In this document: positions 1-8,546 of the stretch, in pieces
Numbering within the stretch: the first letter of the stretch is position 1
How the letters are laid out: every line of letters begins with the position of its first letter
Assembly (NCBI GenBank): GCA_002077045.2
Contig: KZ111155.1
Coordinates: forward strand, 882,318-936,305
Direction: 5' to 3'
Source of the DNA: Rachicladosporium sp. CCFEE 5018
Taxonomy: Eukaryota; Ascomycota; Dothideomycetes; Cladosporiales; Cladosporiaceae
DNA length: 53,988 bases
The notes under the pieces: generated by a model
Database searches by the model: none
Told to the model about the DNA's origin: nothing
The model's input: the letters and a program-made list of their open reading frames with translations, nothing else
Program-made: the position numbers and the translations under genes

Positions 1-1
1 C

Positions 2-891
2 GCCAACTATGCCACCCTCCGCGAAATCGAAGGCCGCCTCAAGTCCATCCGCAACATCGAGAAAATCACAAAGACCATGAAAATCGTCGCCTCCACGAAA
101 CTCACCCGCGCCCAACGCGCCATGACCTCGTCGCGCTCCTACGGCGAAACCTCCAACACCGTCTTCCAAGAAGCCGAGACCAAGCCGCTCGATGGCGAGG
201 GCAAGAAGTCCCTCCTAATCGTGTGTTCATCCGACAAAGGACTCTGCGGCGGCATCCACTCCGGCCTGACGCGACGGGTGAGGAAGATGCTGAACGAGGG
301 TGAAGTGAAGGGCGATATTGATTTGGTCATTGCGGGGGAGAAATGCAAGGCTCAGCTTGGCCGGAGCAACGCGAAGCAGATCGTGCTTTCTTTCCAGGGT
401 GTTGGCAAGGATGTGCCGACTTTCTCGGATGCGTCTGCGATTGCGGACCAGGTTACGCTGCTGCCGACGGAGTACTCGAGCATCAAGATCTTGTACAACA
501 AGTTCATTAATGCGCAGAGTTATGAGGCGACGATTATTGAGGCTTTCTCCGAGGAGGCTATCAAGGAATCTGGTATGTGCTGGTGCTCTGCTACCACCTG
601 CCATTTCATAAACTAACCACTTGTCTAGCCAACTTCTCATCCTTCGAAATCGACGACTCCGTCCTCGGCAACCTGCGCGAATACGCTCTCGCCAACTCGC
701 TCTTCTGGGCATTGGCTGAGGGCCACGCTTGCGAGCAGTCCGCACGCCGGAACGCCATGGACAACGCTTCGAAGAATGCCGGAGAGATGATCAGCAAGTT
801 CCAGATTCTGTACAACCGCACGCGTCAAGCCGTCATTACAGGCGAGTTGGTAGAGATCATTACCGGAGCGGCGGCGAGCGAGGATCAGTAG
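2..891 (+). CDS. ATP3: ATP synthase F1 gamma subunit, copy A, 5'-truncated
   Basis: This is the central rotor-shaft subunit of mitochondrial F1Fo ATP synthase, which couples proton flow to ATP formation in the matrix. The visible protein has 277 residues. It opens inside the conserved N-terminal helix (LREIEGRLKSIRNIEKITKTM, then KIVASTKL) and ends in the conserved C-terminal helix (NASKNAGEMI, YNRTRQAVIT, EIITGA). The exons are 2-572 and 629-891. The 56-bp intron has a GTATGT donor, a CTAAC branch and a TAG acceptor. The start codon and the mitochondrial targeting peptide lie off the left end, probably about 30 residues or more judging from family length. The protein matches copy B, and exon 2 differs from it only at synonymous sites. 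The identification is secure. Confidence 0.95.
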
Positions 892-2008
892 ATGGAGATG
901 GTGGACTGTAGAGGACGGGAGCGATGGGTGGAAGTGTGTGTATGACAATACTGTAGTGGCCTGATAAGAGCGCCTGAGGAGCTGTAGCTTCCAAACATTC
1001 AGTGATCATGCCTGCTGCCTTGGCCGTGAAAGACGCTTTCGCGATGTACCTTTCGCCAACCTGCCATGGAGAACCCCTTGCCGGCTCGGATCGCGGGCGA
1101 CTTATCAATCCATGACCTCCACTGAAGCACGAAATAGCGGAAACATGGGGCACTCGCGCCTTGTAAGGAGGTCAGTCGTCGAAATCTTGACGAGCAAGTG
1201 CGGCCATCATGCGCTGATGCTCCTCCGACTCTATTTCCAACCTCATCTCAAATGTACATGTACCATCTCATCGAGAAAGTCGTGCCTCACCATACATATC
1301 TCCATAGCAGTACTGGAGACTGTAGCGATCCACGGCGCGCAGTCACTGCGATGGGCCTGATGTAATGAGCAAGTACCTTCTACCCCCATACAGACTCGCG
1401 TCACAGCAATCCGCACTCCAGTGCTGAACCAGGAACAGTACTGCAAGGCTATGAGCAGCCTTGTAGCAAGATGATACGGGACCTTATTGGTCTCCTCGTG
1501 TATCACAAGTTCCACCTGGCTTACTCGATATCTGCACGGTCGCCACGGCGAATCCTTCATCTCAGGCTGAGCAACATGCGGCTGTGCAGAATTACTACCA
1601 CTGTACGGGCGGAACGGCATATACTGCGCTCGGCGCAATCAAACACTTGAAAAGGATCCTTCCAGTGGCAGTCGTATGGTAGTGCGATCAATATGTCTGC
1701 CGACTCGGCTTTGGTAGCAGCTATTCTGGTATGAACCTCGTCAGATCTCTTTCGTGGGTTACATGACGCATCCTACGCTCGTATGGAGACTGGCTGCGAC
1801 GATGGCCCCACGAGAACAGGAAGTATAGAAAGGTACAGTGCACTGCATTGCTGTTTCCCCTCGACTGATCAACATTTCCTTTGTATTCCGAAGCATCAGC
1901 TCCTATCTGCATTTCCAACAGCACCAGTACATTTAACCTTCACACCCCGTCACGACTATCTACCCTCAGACTACCAGGAACACCCACCGAGCAAATTCGA
2001 CATCCACG
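892..2008. other. Intergenic region, no gene seen
   Basis: About 1.1 kb lies between the ATP3 stop and the start of the secreted glycoprotein gene. Only short overlapping open frames are present and none is conserved in frame with copy B (14828-15950). The last 150 bp are pyrimidine-rich and probably form the promoter and 5' leader of the downstream gene. No RNA gene was recognised. Confidence 0.6.
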
Positions 2009-2650
2009 ATGGCCTCCCCAAGCACCATTCTCACCGGCCTCCTCGCTGCCACATTTACCACCTCCCCGCTCCCAGCCCAAACCTTCGCCCCCCGAACCGT
2101 CAACCTCGTCTCCCGCCTCTGCGCCGACCAGTCCACCTCCTGCTCAGACACAACCTACCTAGCCTGGCTCAACACGCCCTTCAGCCTCAACATAACCACC
2201 TCAAAACTCTCCCTCAGCTCAGCCCAAAACGTCGACATCGACCTCGTAACCTGTCAAGTCATCTTCACCGGAGGCGATGCCGGACCAATTCTGACCGCAG
2301 ACACGCCTGTTGCTTCCTCCTCTGGCCTGTTCGACATCGGCAACGTTACGTGCTCTGTCAGCGACAGTAGCAAAGGCCAGGATCAGGCTGGGCAGATCCG
2401 CCCAGGTGATAATGCTACGATGACTTGGGGGAATGGTGGTGGTGCGGTTGCTGTTACGACTACGACGGCTACGGGCGTGGAGCCTGCGATTACTGGTTGG
2501 GGAGGCGCTGTAGGTGGTGGGAATGGGAGTACGGTGACGGGGTCCGCGCCGCCGGCTACTACCTACACCGGAGGCGCAGATAACCTGGACATTGCAAGGG
2601 TCTCGGCCTTATTGGCAGCAGCTGTGGGTGCATTGGCGTACCTGTTGTAG
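2009..2650 (+). CDS. Small secreted, probably GPI-anchored glycoprotein, copy A
   Basis: The family is not recognised. The 213-residue protein has the layout of a fungal cell-surface protein. A hydrophobic N-terminal signal covers about residues 1-24. A body with paired cysteines (LCADQSTSC, LVTC, NVTC) follows, with N-glycosylation sequons at NIT, NVT, NAT and NGS. Then comes a Gly/Thr/Ser-rich stalk. The C-terminus is a hydrophobic tail (ARVSALLAAAVGALAYLL) preceded by small residues, as expected for a GPI-attachment signal. There are no introns. The start is chosen because the ATG begins the signal peptide and is shared with copy B. The next gene, 276 bp downstream on the same strand, also encodes a secreted protein. 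Function is unknown; a cell-wall structural or surface role is inferred. Confidence 0.75.
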   Translation: MASPSTILTGLLAATFTTSPLPAQTFAPRTVNLVSRLCADQSTSCSDTTYLAWLNTPFSLNITTSKLSLSSAQNVDIDLVTCQVIFTGGDAGPILTADTPVASSSGLFDIGNVTCSVSDSSKGQDQAGQIRPGDNATMTWGNGGGAVAVTTTTATGVEPAITGWGGAVGGGNGSTVTGSAPPATTYTGGADNLDIARVSALLAAAVGALAYLL

Positions 2651-2926
2651 GAGACTGGCGATGGGAGGAAGTCGGAGGTCGTGCATAGCGGCGTTTCAAT
2701 CATATATGCTCACGTGGCATGCAACATTCCACAAAGTCAAAGGCATGTTTTCCGCCCAATTCGGTCGTGGAATGCAGCTTCTTCAGCACCATAGCCGCGC
2801 GACACTTCTTGTCAAGCGAAGCAACCTCACCATCCCATCGTCGAGATATCGCAGTCCTTACGGTCACCTGGGCCGTCGCTCGAAAGTCCTTAGAACTCGA
2901 TACACCAGATTTAACGATCACCCGCC

Positions 2927-3903
2927 ATGCTCACCCCAACCCCATTGCTCCTGACCATCATCGCGTTACTCGCGCCCCTCGGCCTCGCACAGCAAACCTT
3001 TACCGTGCAAGCCGGTGGCAATGGTGAGCTAAACTTTGCACCGAGCAGTCTCGTTGCGCCTATAGGCAGCCAAGTGCAGTTTGTCTGGTACCCTCGAAAC
3101 CACAGCCTGGCTAGCTCGACCTATGAAAATGCGTGTCAGCCGGATGGGAGAATATTCAGTGGATACTTCCCGGTGAACAGTGGGGCGAGCGTGAGTGTTC
3201 CTTGTTTCTGTAATGTGTACGGGAGAAAGTGAAGGGAGGGGAGAAAGATCCCTTGAGTAAAGAATAGGATATGAATCAGACGGGACCTCACTGACGAGTA
3301 GTGATACTAGCCGAGTACCTTCGTCATCACCATCACGGACAACAACCCAGTCTGGTACTATTGCACGCAAGTAGCCTACACACACTGTCAGAATGGCATG
3401 GTCGGCGTCATCAACCCACCGTAGGTGCTCTTTCGCCCGAGATGAATCTCTCGCAACCCCACTAACAGCATCACACCAGCGCATCCGGCCCTCAGACATA
3501 CGCAGGCTACCTCGCAGCCAGCCGCGCCGCCACAGCTCGCCCCGCCGGAGACCTCCCAGCCGTCATTGGCGGCCAGATTGTCGGGCCACCAGCTTCATCT
3601 TCAAGCAGTAGTTACGTGGCGACTCGTGGCGTGACTGTCCTGGTGTTGAGTCAGTCGACTTCGGCCACGCTTTCTGCTTCGACGCCACCGGCGCCGGTGT
3701 TTAGCGCAACATCGACATCGAGCGTAGTCTTCTCGTATGCGCCGACTTCGGTGTCGAGTACTAGTGCTACGTCGGTGGCTGCGGTCGGTGTGGCGAGTGT
3801 ATCGACATCGGTGGCTCCTGGAGGGGTGATCACAGTCACGACGACACGGAGCGCGTGTCCAGTGACCACGGCTGGGAGTCGGATTATGAGGAGAGAAATC
3901 TGA
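2927..3903 (+). CDS. Secreted cupredoxin-domain, Ser-rich protein, copy A
   Basis: This is an extracellular blue-copper-like protein of the fungal serine-rich cupredoxin family. The exons are 2927-3190, 3311-3420 and 3480-3903, giving 265 residues. A signal peptide (residues 1-21, ending GLAQ) is followed by a single cupredoxin domain at about 22-125. Candidate copper ligands are His59 (RNHS), Cys106 (WYYC), His113 and Met118 (THCQNGM). A long Ser/Thr/Val-rich tail follows, probably O-glycosylated. It ends without a hydrophobic GPI signal, so the protein is probably soluble or held by the wall matrix. The introns are 120 and 59 bp with GTGAGT and GTAGGT donors. The substrate is unknown. Copper binding is inferred from the ligands only. 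Confidence 0.85.
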
Positions 3904-4078
3904 TACGCCACTTTCGGGAGAGGTAGGCTGGAAGAGCAATGATGGAGAAGAGAGAGTATCTTGTGCCTCTACTGAGGTAAGGTCCGAAAGGCAAAGAAGA
4001 GAGACCGAACGGATAGATAGGCTTCTTGTTACATTGATGTTACCCATAGATCTAGTCACCAAACATGCATACCAGCCG

Positions 4079-4568
4079 TTACTTTCTATCCCTGCGTCAG
4101 TAAGTGATGAGTTCACAAGACCCAAGCGATTCACTTACAACAATGTCCTACCCCGAGATCCTACAGCCAACGCGCCCCACCCAGCGATCAGTGCCAGACC
4201 TCCAATTGGCGTCACTGGTCCTAGAAACTTGAACCTCTGAGGATCTAGTACTAGTAGATAGATACTGCCACTGAACAGTGTCATACCAGCCAGCAGGAAG
4301 GACTTGGCGTAGAGTAAGTTCTTCCCGGGAGATGCAGCTTCCACGGCAAGTAGGGCGGCGGAGTGCACAAGCTGAGACCTATCAGTATACGCCACCGAGT
4401 GTATAGAACTTCCCGCTCGTGACTCGCCTGGTACTGAGCAGCCGTAGACCATGATGCGATCTTAGCATCCGGTATGCCTCGGGCTCTTAGTCCATGTGCG
4501 CCAAAAGCACCAGCTGCTACAGAGGTGGCGCCATAGATGCACGCTGTTGTCCAGAAGTCAAGAGGCAT
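4079..4568 (-). CDS. DUF423 (TMEM256/YgdD-like) small membrane protein, copy A
   Basis: This is a small membrane protein of the widespread DUF423 family, whose biochemical role is unknown. The first exon (4568-4428) encodes MPLDFWTTACIYGATSVAAG, the GAFGAHGL family motif and AAQYQ. The second exon begins at 4371 with LVHSAALLA and contains two further hydrophobic stretches (FLLAGMTLFSGSIYLLVL and PIGGLALIAGWGALAV). The intron 4372-4427 (56 bp) begins with GCGAGT, making it a GC-AG intron. The frame can stop at 4135 (125 residues). However, that stop overlaps a GTAAGT donor, and splicing of 4092-4138 would instead add a 13-nt terminal exon ending at 4079 (LDRK). An in-frame upstream ATG at 4691 is not kept in frame in copy B, so 4568 is preferred. 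Confidence 0.85.
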
Positions 4569-4807
4569 GATGAGGTATGTATGGGCGATAGCAGGTAAGA
4601 TAGAGGGTGATGGTCTCGATGCTGTGGACATGGGATGAAGTCGAGGTCCGCTTGGTGAATGAGCACGGACGTTCGATGGACGATGCGACATTGAAGTAGT
4701 ATACAGGTCTCGATGAGCAGCGTCTATCCATGCGAATCACTGTCACGATAAAGGGGGAAATTCGCAATCATACAATATCGATCAATTGCTTGCTCTGTGC
4801 GGATTCA

Positions 4808-7432
4808 TCAAATCATTCCAGCAAACTCGCTCATCCTCCTCACGAATCCTGGCTTAGGCGCGACGACCTCCTCATTGACCTCCTTCTCAACCTCCCAGCT
4901 CCTTACTCTTGCATGCCCAAAACTCCTCTCATCATTGACCCGATTAGCGGCAGCTTCAGGTGTGACCACAACTCCAATGCTTTTCTTGATGTCCTCCCTG
5001 CGTTTCTCCGCCTTCGCCTCACGCCGGCCGCCCAACAAGCCAGTGAAGATGCTGCCTCGCCTGACAGGACTACTAGGCTCGTCATCGTCGCTGTCTTGCG
5101 GCAAGGCGATCTGGCGTTCGTCAAGCGGACGAGCAGGGGTGGTTGTGTGGACGTACATGGCTGCCGAGGGCGGGAAGCTGGTCTTCGTAGGCGAGCGTGC
5201 TTGGTCGAAAGCTGACTTTGCGGCGTTAGTCCATCCCAAATATGTTCCTGGAGGGGACTTGGCAGATGGTGGCGAGTGAAGATGAGGCGAGTCGATACTT
5301 GCCTTCGCGCGGGGATTGGCATTTGCAGCAGATATGTCCAGCTTCGGGAACGGGTTCGAGAACTTCGTGCTGTGACCTTTGTCGCTTGATCGCCTTCCAC
5401 TATTCGTGCTTGATCGTCTTCGAGAGTATGATGCAGTGGGAGGCTCCTGACCAGCTGGCCGTGTGAGTAGCTCGGCATACTTCGCGGCGCCTCGAGTGAT
5501 GCGAGAGAACAGAGCTTGCTTTGCAGTCATTCCCGAACTACTAGCATTGCTCGGTCGCTGTCGGAGAATGGGCTCGGTACTGGTGCGCGTGGGCGGTGCA
5601 TGTCGTCGAACAGCAGGGGCCGGCTGAAATGCGAAAGGGGGAGTCTCTGCGCGGGCTGGATTCTGGTAACGTTCTTCATCGTCGGTGCGGCGAAAGAGCA
5701 GTTGGTCGTTACCTCTCGTAGTTACAGGGAAGTACTGCGGTTCCCTATTATCGTCGCTGTTGCCCCGATATGCAGCAAGCTTGCAGTCAATTGGAACGGC
5801 CGGGATGAGTTTTGTGCGCTGTGCCTCGTACTGTGAAGGAGGCGAGATGGGAATCGTGCCACTCGTACTTCTGCGCCTGTGATGCGTTTGGTTGTTATCC
5901 GTGTTTGATCGGGGGAGCGCATACAATTCGTCATCATCTCTGGCACTGGACTGCATCGAAGTGCCACTTTCGCTGGCTTGGGTCCGTGCGAACGGCGAGA
6001 CAGAAGCGTTGGGGCTCTCGTAGCGTCCCTGCAGCTGACCTGTGTTCCTCGACATTGGCTTGCCCTGAAATAGCGCCTGGGGTATCATCTTCAAATGCTC
6101 GCGCACATCGACGTCGTAACGACCGCCACTTGCTGCCGAAGACGCCGATGGCGCACGGTGTTGATCTGCCAGCAGGGTATTGTACTGGTCAGCTAGCTTG
6201 TGGGAAGTCACCATATCCGGCGCGAGCGATGGTCTCTGAACGCCGTGCATAAGAATACGATCTTGAGGCACTGAACGTGAAGCTCGGTGTCGAGCACGGC
6301 CTCGCTCGTCGCTGACGCTGCCATCATGTCCTGCATTCGAACATGTTCGTTGTGTGGATTCGGCGTTCTGCTGATATAGCCTGACCATCTGTCTGGGCGC
6401 ATTATTGCCAACCTGAAACGAGCCTGTACCTCTGCGACCCACAGGTAGAGCTTCGGCGAAGCCAAATCCAGGCATGGGCGCAACACTAGCTCTGGGTGAT
6501 CCAACAACTCGGTCTCGCCCTTGGGCATCCACCATCGTCAAGGTAGGAAGCTCGGGTGCCCGAACCGACTCATGCGGGCTACTGGTGAACATCATCATTG
6601 TGTCTCGCAGCAGCACTTCATGAGATCGAGACTTTGTAGGCGACTTGACTGGAACCCTGGCTCGAAGCTCCTCTGGTAGCAAATGTTCGGCGCCTGGAGC
6701 TTGCAGTACCGCCTTCGCTTTCTCCAGAGAGACCATCCTCAGGTGCTTCTTGGGTACCTCGACAGTAGCCACGGGCTCAGGTAGCAAAGTCGATGGTCTG
6801 TGTTCCGGTGGCGGAGGAGATGGCGTGGTCGAGCGACTCACAGTTGGCGAGGGTGTCGCGAGAAGGGGCTGATAGTATCTTAGCTCGAGCATTGGTGGCG
6901 TGGGTGGGTTCTCCACTAGCTGAGGTGTGCTTGCACTGTATGCGATAGGTCTGAGAAGCTCAAGTGGCAAAGGCGGTACTGGCTCATCTGCGAAGTCAGA
7001 GCCAGACCAGGTAGGCGACTCGGCCATCCATTGGCTTGTTGTGCGACTATACACACTCGATGTCCTCCTCTGAAAGGCAGGTGAAGCATTCCTAGAAGAC
7101 TTCCCTGGGCTTCCGCTATAGGATGAGCGCCTTCGTTTCGGCTTCAAAGGTGTGGGAGGAAGTGGCTTCAGCGGGTCAACAGGCGGCGGGCGCTTGATAA
7201 ATTCCTGAAAAGGTGGTACAGATTGCTCCATGCCCCTAAGCGAAGACTTTGAGGAACTCGCCGATGCTAGCGCTGGCGGCTTGAGGTTGTCGTATGGGCC
7301 AAGCGAGCTTCCAGAGTAAGCTGCTTTGAGCACCGGGGCTCGCTTTGGCGGTTTGGTGGGCTGCGGCTCTAGCGGAACCTGCCAGCCCACCGTCTCGCCG
7401 TAGCCAGTGACTGGTCTCGGGTCGACGAACAT
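4808..7432 (-). CDS. Large Ser/Pro-rich disordered protein of unknown function, copy A
   Basis: The family is not recognised. The single-exon gene encodes 874 residues, starting MFVDPRPVTGY. Nearly the whole protein is low-complexity and rich in Ser, Pro, Arg and Thr. It carries many proline-directed phospho-site or SH3-ligand type motifs (KPLPPTPLKPKRR, SGSPGKSS, TPSPPPP) and basic RRRSS patches. There are no membrane segments or catalytic motifs. The most ordered parts are about residues 225-300 (helical, LEKAKAVLQAPGAEHLL) and the C-terminus (FTGLLGGRREAKAEKRREDI, then FVRRMSEFAGMI). About residues 360-680 differ much more between the copies than the N-terminal third. A cytoskeletal, polarity or signalling scaffold is possible but not shown. 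Confidence 0.8.
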   Translation of the reverse strand: MFVDPRPVTGYGETVGWQVPLEPQPTKPPKRAPVLKAAYSGSSLGPYDNLKPPALASASSSKSSLRGMEQSVPPFQEFIKRPPPVDPLKPLPPTPLKPKRRRSSYSGSPGKSSRNASPAFQRRTSSVYSRTTSQWMAESPTWSGSDFADEPVPPLPLELLRPIAYSASTPQLVENPPTPPMLELRYYQPLLATPSPTVSRSTTPSPPPPEHRPSTLLPEPVATVEVPKKHLRMVSLEKAKAVLQAPGAEHLLPEELRARVPVKSPTKSRSHEVLLRDTMMMFTSSPHESVRAPELPTLTMVDAQGRDRVVGSPRASVAPMPGFGFAEALPVGRRGTGSFQVGNNAPRQMVRLYQQNAESTQRTCSNAGHDGSVSDERGRARHRASRSVPQDRILMHGVQRPSLAPDMVTSHKLADQYNTLLADQHRAPSASSAASGGRYDVDVREHLKMIPQALFQGKPMSRNTGQLQGRYESPNASVSPFARTQASESGTSMQSSARDDDELYALPRSNTDNNQTHHRRRSTSGTIPISPPSQYEAQRTKLIPAVPIDCKLAAYRGNSDDNREPQYFPVTTRGNDQLLFRRTDDEERYQNPARAETPPFAFQPAPAVRRHAPPTRTSTEPILRQRPSNASSSGMTAKQALFSRITRGAAKYAELLTRPAGQEPPTASYSRRRSSTNSGRRSSDKGHSTKFSNPFPKLDISAANANPRAKASIDSPHLHSPPSAKSPPGTYLGWTNAAKSAFDQARSPTKTSFPPSAAMYVHTTTPARPLDERQIALPQDSDDDEPSSPVRRGSIFTGLLGGRREAKAEKRREDIKKSIGVVVTPEAAANRVNDERSFGHARVRSWEVEKEVNEEVVAPKPGFVRRMSEFAGMI

Positions 7433-7719
7433 GGTGAGTGTGATGAGTTGGAGTGTGTGGCGTAAGCCGGCTGTCGTGAGGAGAGGTCATCGTGCAACAA
7501 AGGGACCACCCTCGAGGCGGTCGAAAAAGTCGAGGCAGCATGTCGAAAGTGAACAATGAACAAACGTGAAAACAAAGAAGAGAGCTTCGCATGTCCAGAT
7601 CCGTCAACGCCTTGATATTCCCAAACAGCTGAAGGCATCCATGCCGAGGCCATGTGCAGTAAGTACTCGAAGATCTGGGCGATGGTGCCAGCCCACCGCC
7701 CGCATTCCTCATTGCACGG

Positions 7720-8154
7720 CTAGACAGCTGCGACTTGCACATTCGACTGCGCAGCTACAACGCCATCTTCAACAGCAATTGCTCCAGACTTCTCGAGTTC
7801 TTCAGCTCCGGGAGTCTGCGGGATGTCGACCATGACCGCCGGGTCACTCTTCCTCTCCTTGAGCAGGGCATCGCGCTTCTTTTCGCGCCGTCAGTACACT
7901 GCACTCGCACGCTGGTCCAATGCTACGCTGTATTGACTGCTCCGAAATGGAGGATGATGGCGTACCTCGACCTCCTCTGGACTCATGTCCCGGAGTAAGT
8001 CATCGCGTGACGTCCTTCGCATTGCCTTGACCTTGTCGGGCGAGACAGGCGTGCTTTCAAGCTCGACCGGTTCTGTGTTGATGGACGCGGAGCTTAACGT
8101 CAATATGGGTCGCTCAGTAGTGACAGGCGAGACGAGCTCGTCAGCTGTAGACAT
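7720..8154 (-). CDS. 115-residue unknown protein with one intron, copy A
   Basis: The family is not recognised. Exon 1 (8154-7966, 63 codons) starts MSTADELVSPVTTERPILTL and ends LLRDMSPEEVE. The 87-bp intron (7879-7965) has a GTACGC donor and a TACTGAC branch. Exon 2 (7878-7720) starts KRDALLKERKSDPAVMVDIP and ends VQVAAV. The product is acidic and hydrophilic, with no signal peptide or membrane segment, and has a central charged helix. Support for it being real comes from copy B, where both exons align with the same phase and only a few changes while the intron does not align at all. The upstream open frame (to about 8446) has no ATG and collects amino-acid changes freely, so it is treated as leader. 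Confidence 0.75.
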
Positions 8155-8546
8155 CGTGAGATACGTTGCTCCGCAGGAAGTTGTAGAACACCAAGAATGT
8201 GCGTGTAGGTATATATGTTGGCTGAGTGATATTTCTGCGACTGACGACTCTGGAACGATGACAGGAAACGGCACGAGATAGTCAAGGTACTGAGGAAAAG
8301 GTATGTGCACAGCCTCGCTAAGTGTGAGGTAAGCTTGCAGCGCTCGAGCGCCGAAGCTGAGGTTGCATTCAAGCTGAAACACTGTGCCGCGGTCGACTCG
8401 GCTGTTACCGTTTAAAGAACTGTTATATGTCGTCGATGATAATCGCAAGAACTGATAGGATATTGGTGTTTCAAAGCTGCCGTGCTATATTCCTCGCACT
8501 ATATACGCTATACATCACACTCTAGATTACGCGTGTGCTTCGGATA
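8155..8546. other. Intergenic region holding the identity switch point
   Basis: About 390 bp lie between the sulfate permease stop codon and the start of the 115-residue gene, both on the minus strand. The part next to the small gene (to 8414) differs from copy B at many sites. From 8415 on I see no differences for about 300 bp. No gene or RNA was recognised. Confidence 0.6.

Noticed and set aside
1783..2370. Pro/His/Arg-rich 195-codon open frame overlapping the secreted glycoprotein gene
   Set aside because: It is an alternative frame of the glycoprotein gene with shadow-like composition. The real frame has a signal peptide, cysteines and glycosylation sites.
8155..8446. In-frame extension upstream of the 115-residue protein, open in both copies
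   Set aside because: It contains no ATG before MSTADEL, and differences between copies in this stretch change many amino acids, as expected of an untranslated leader.
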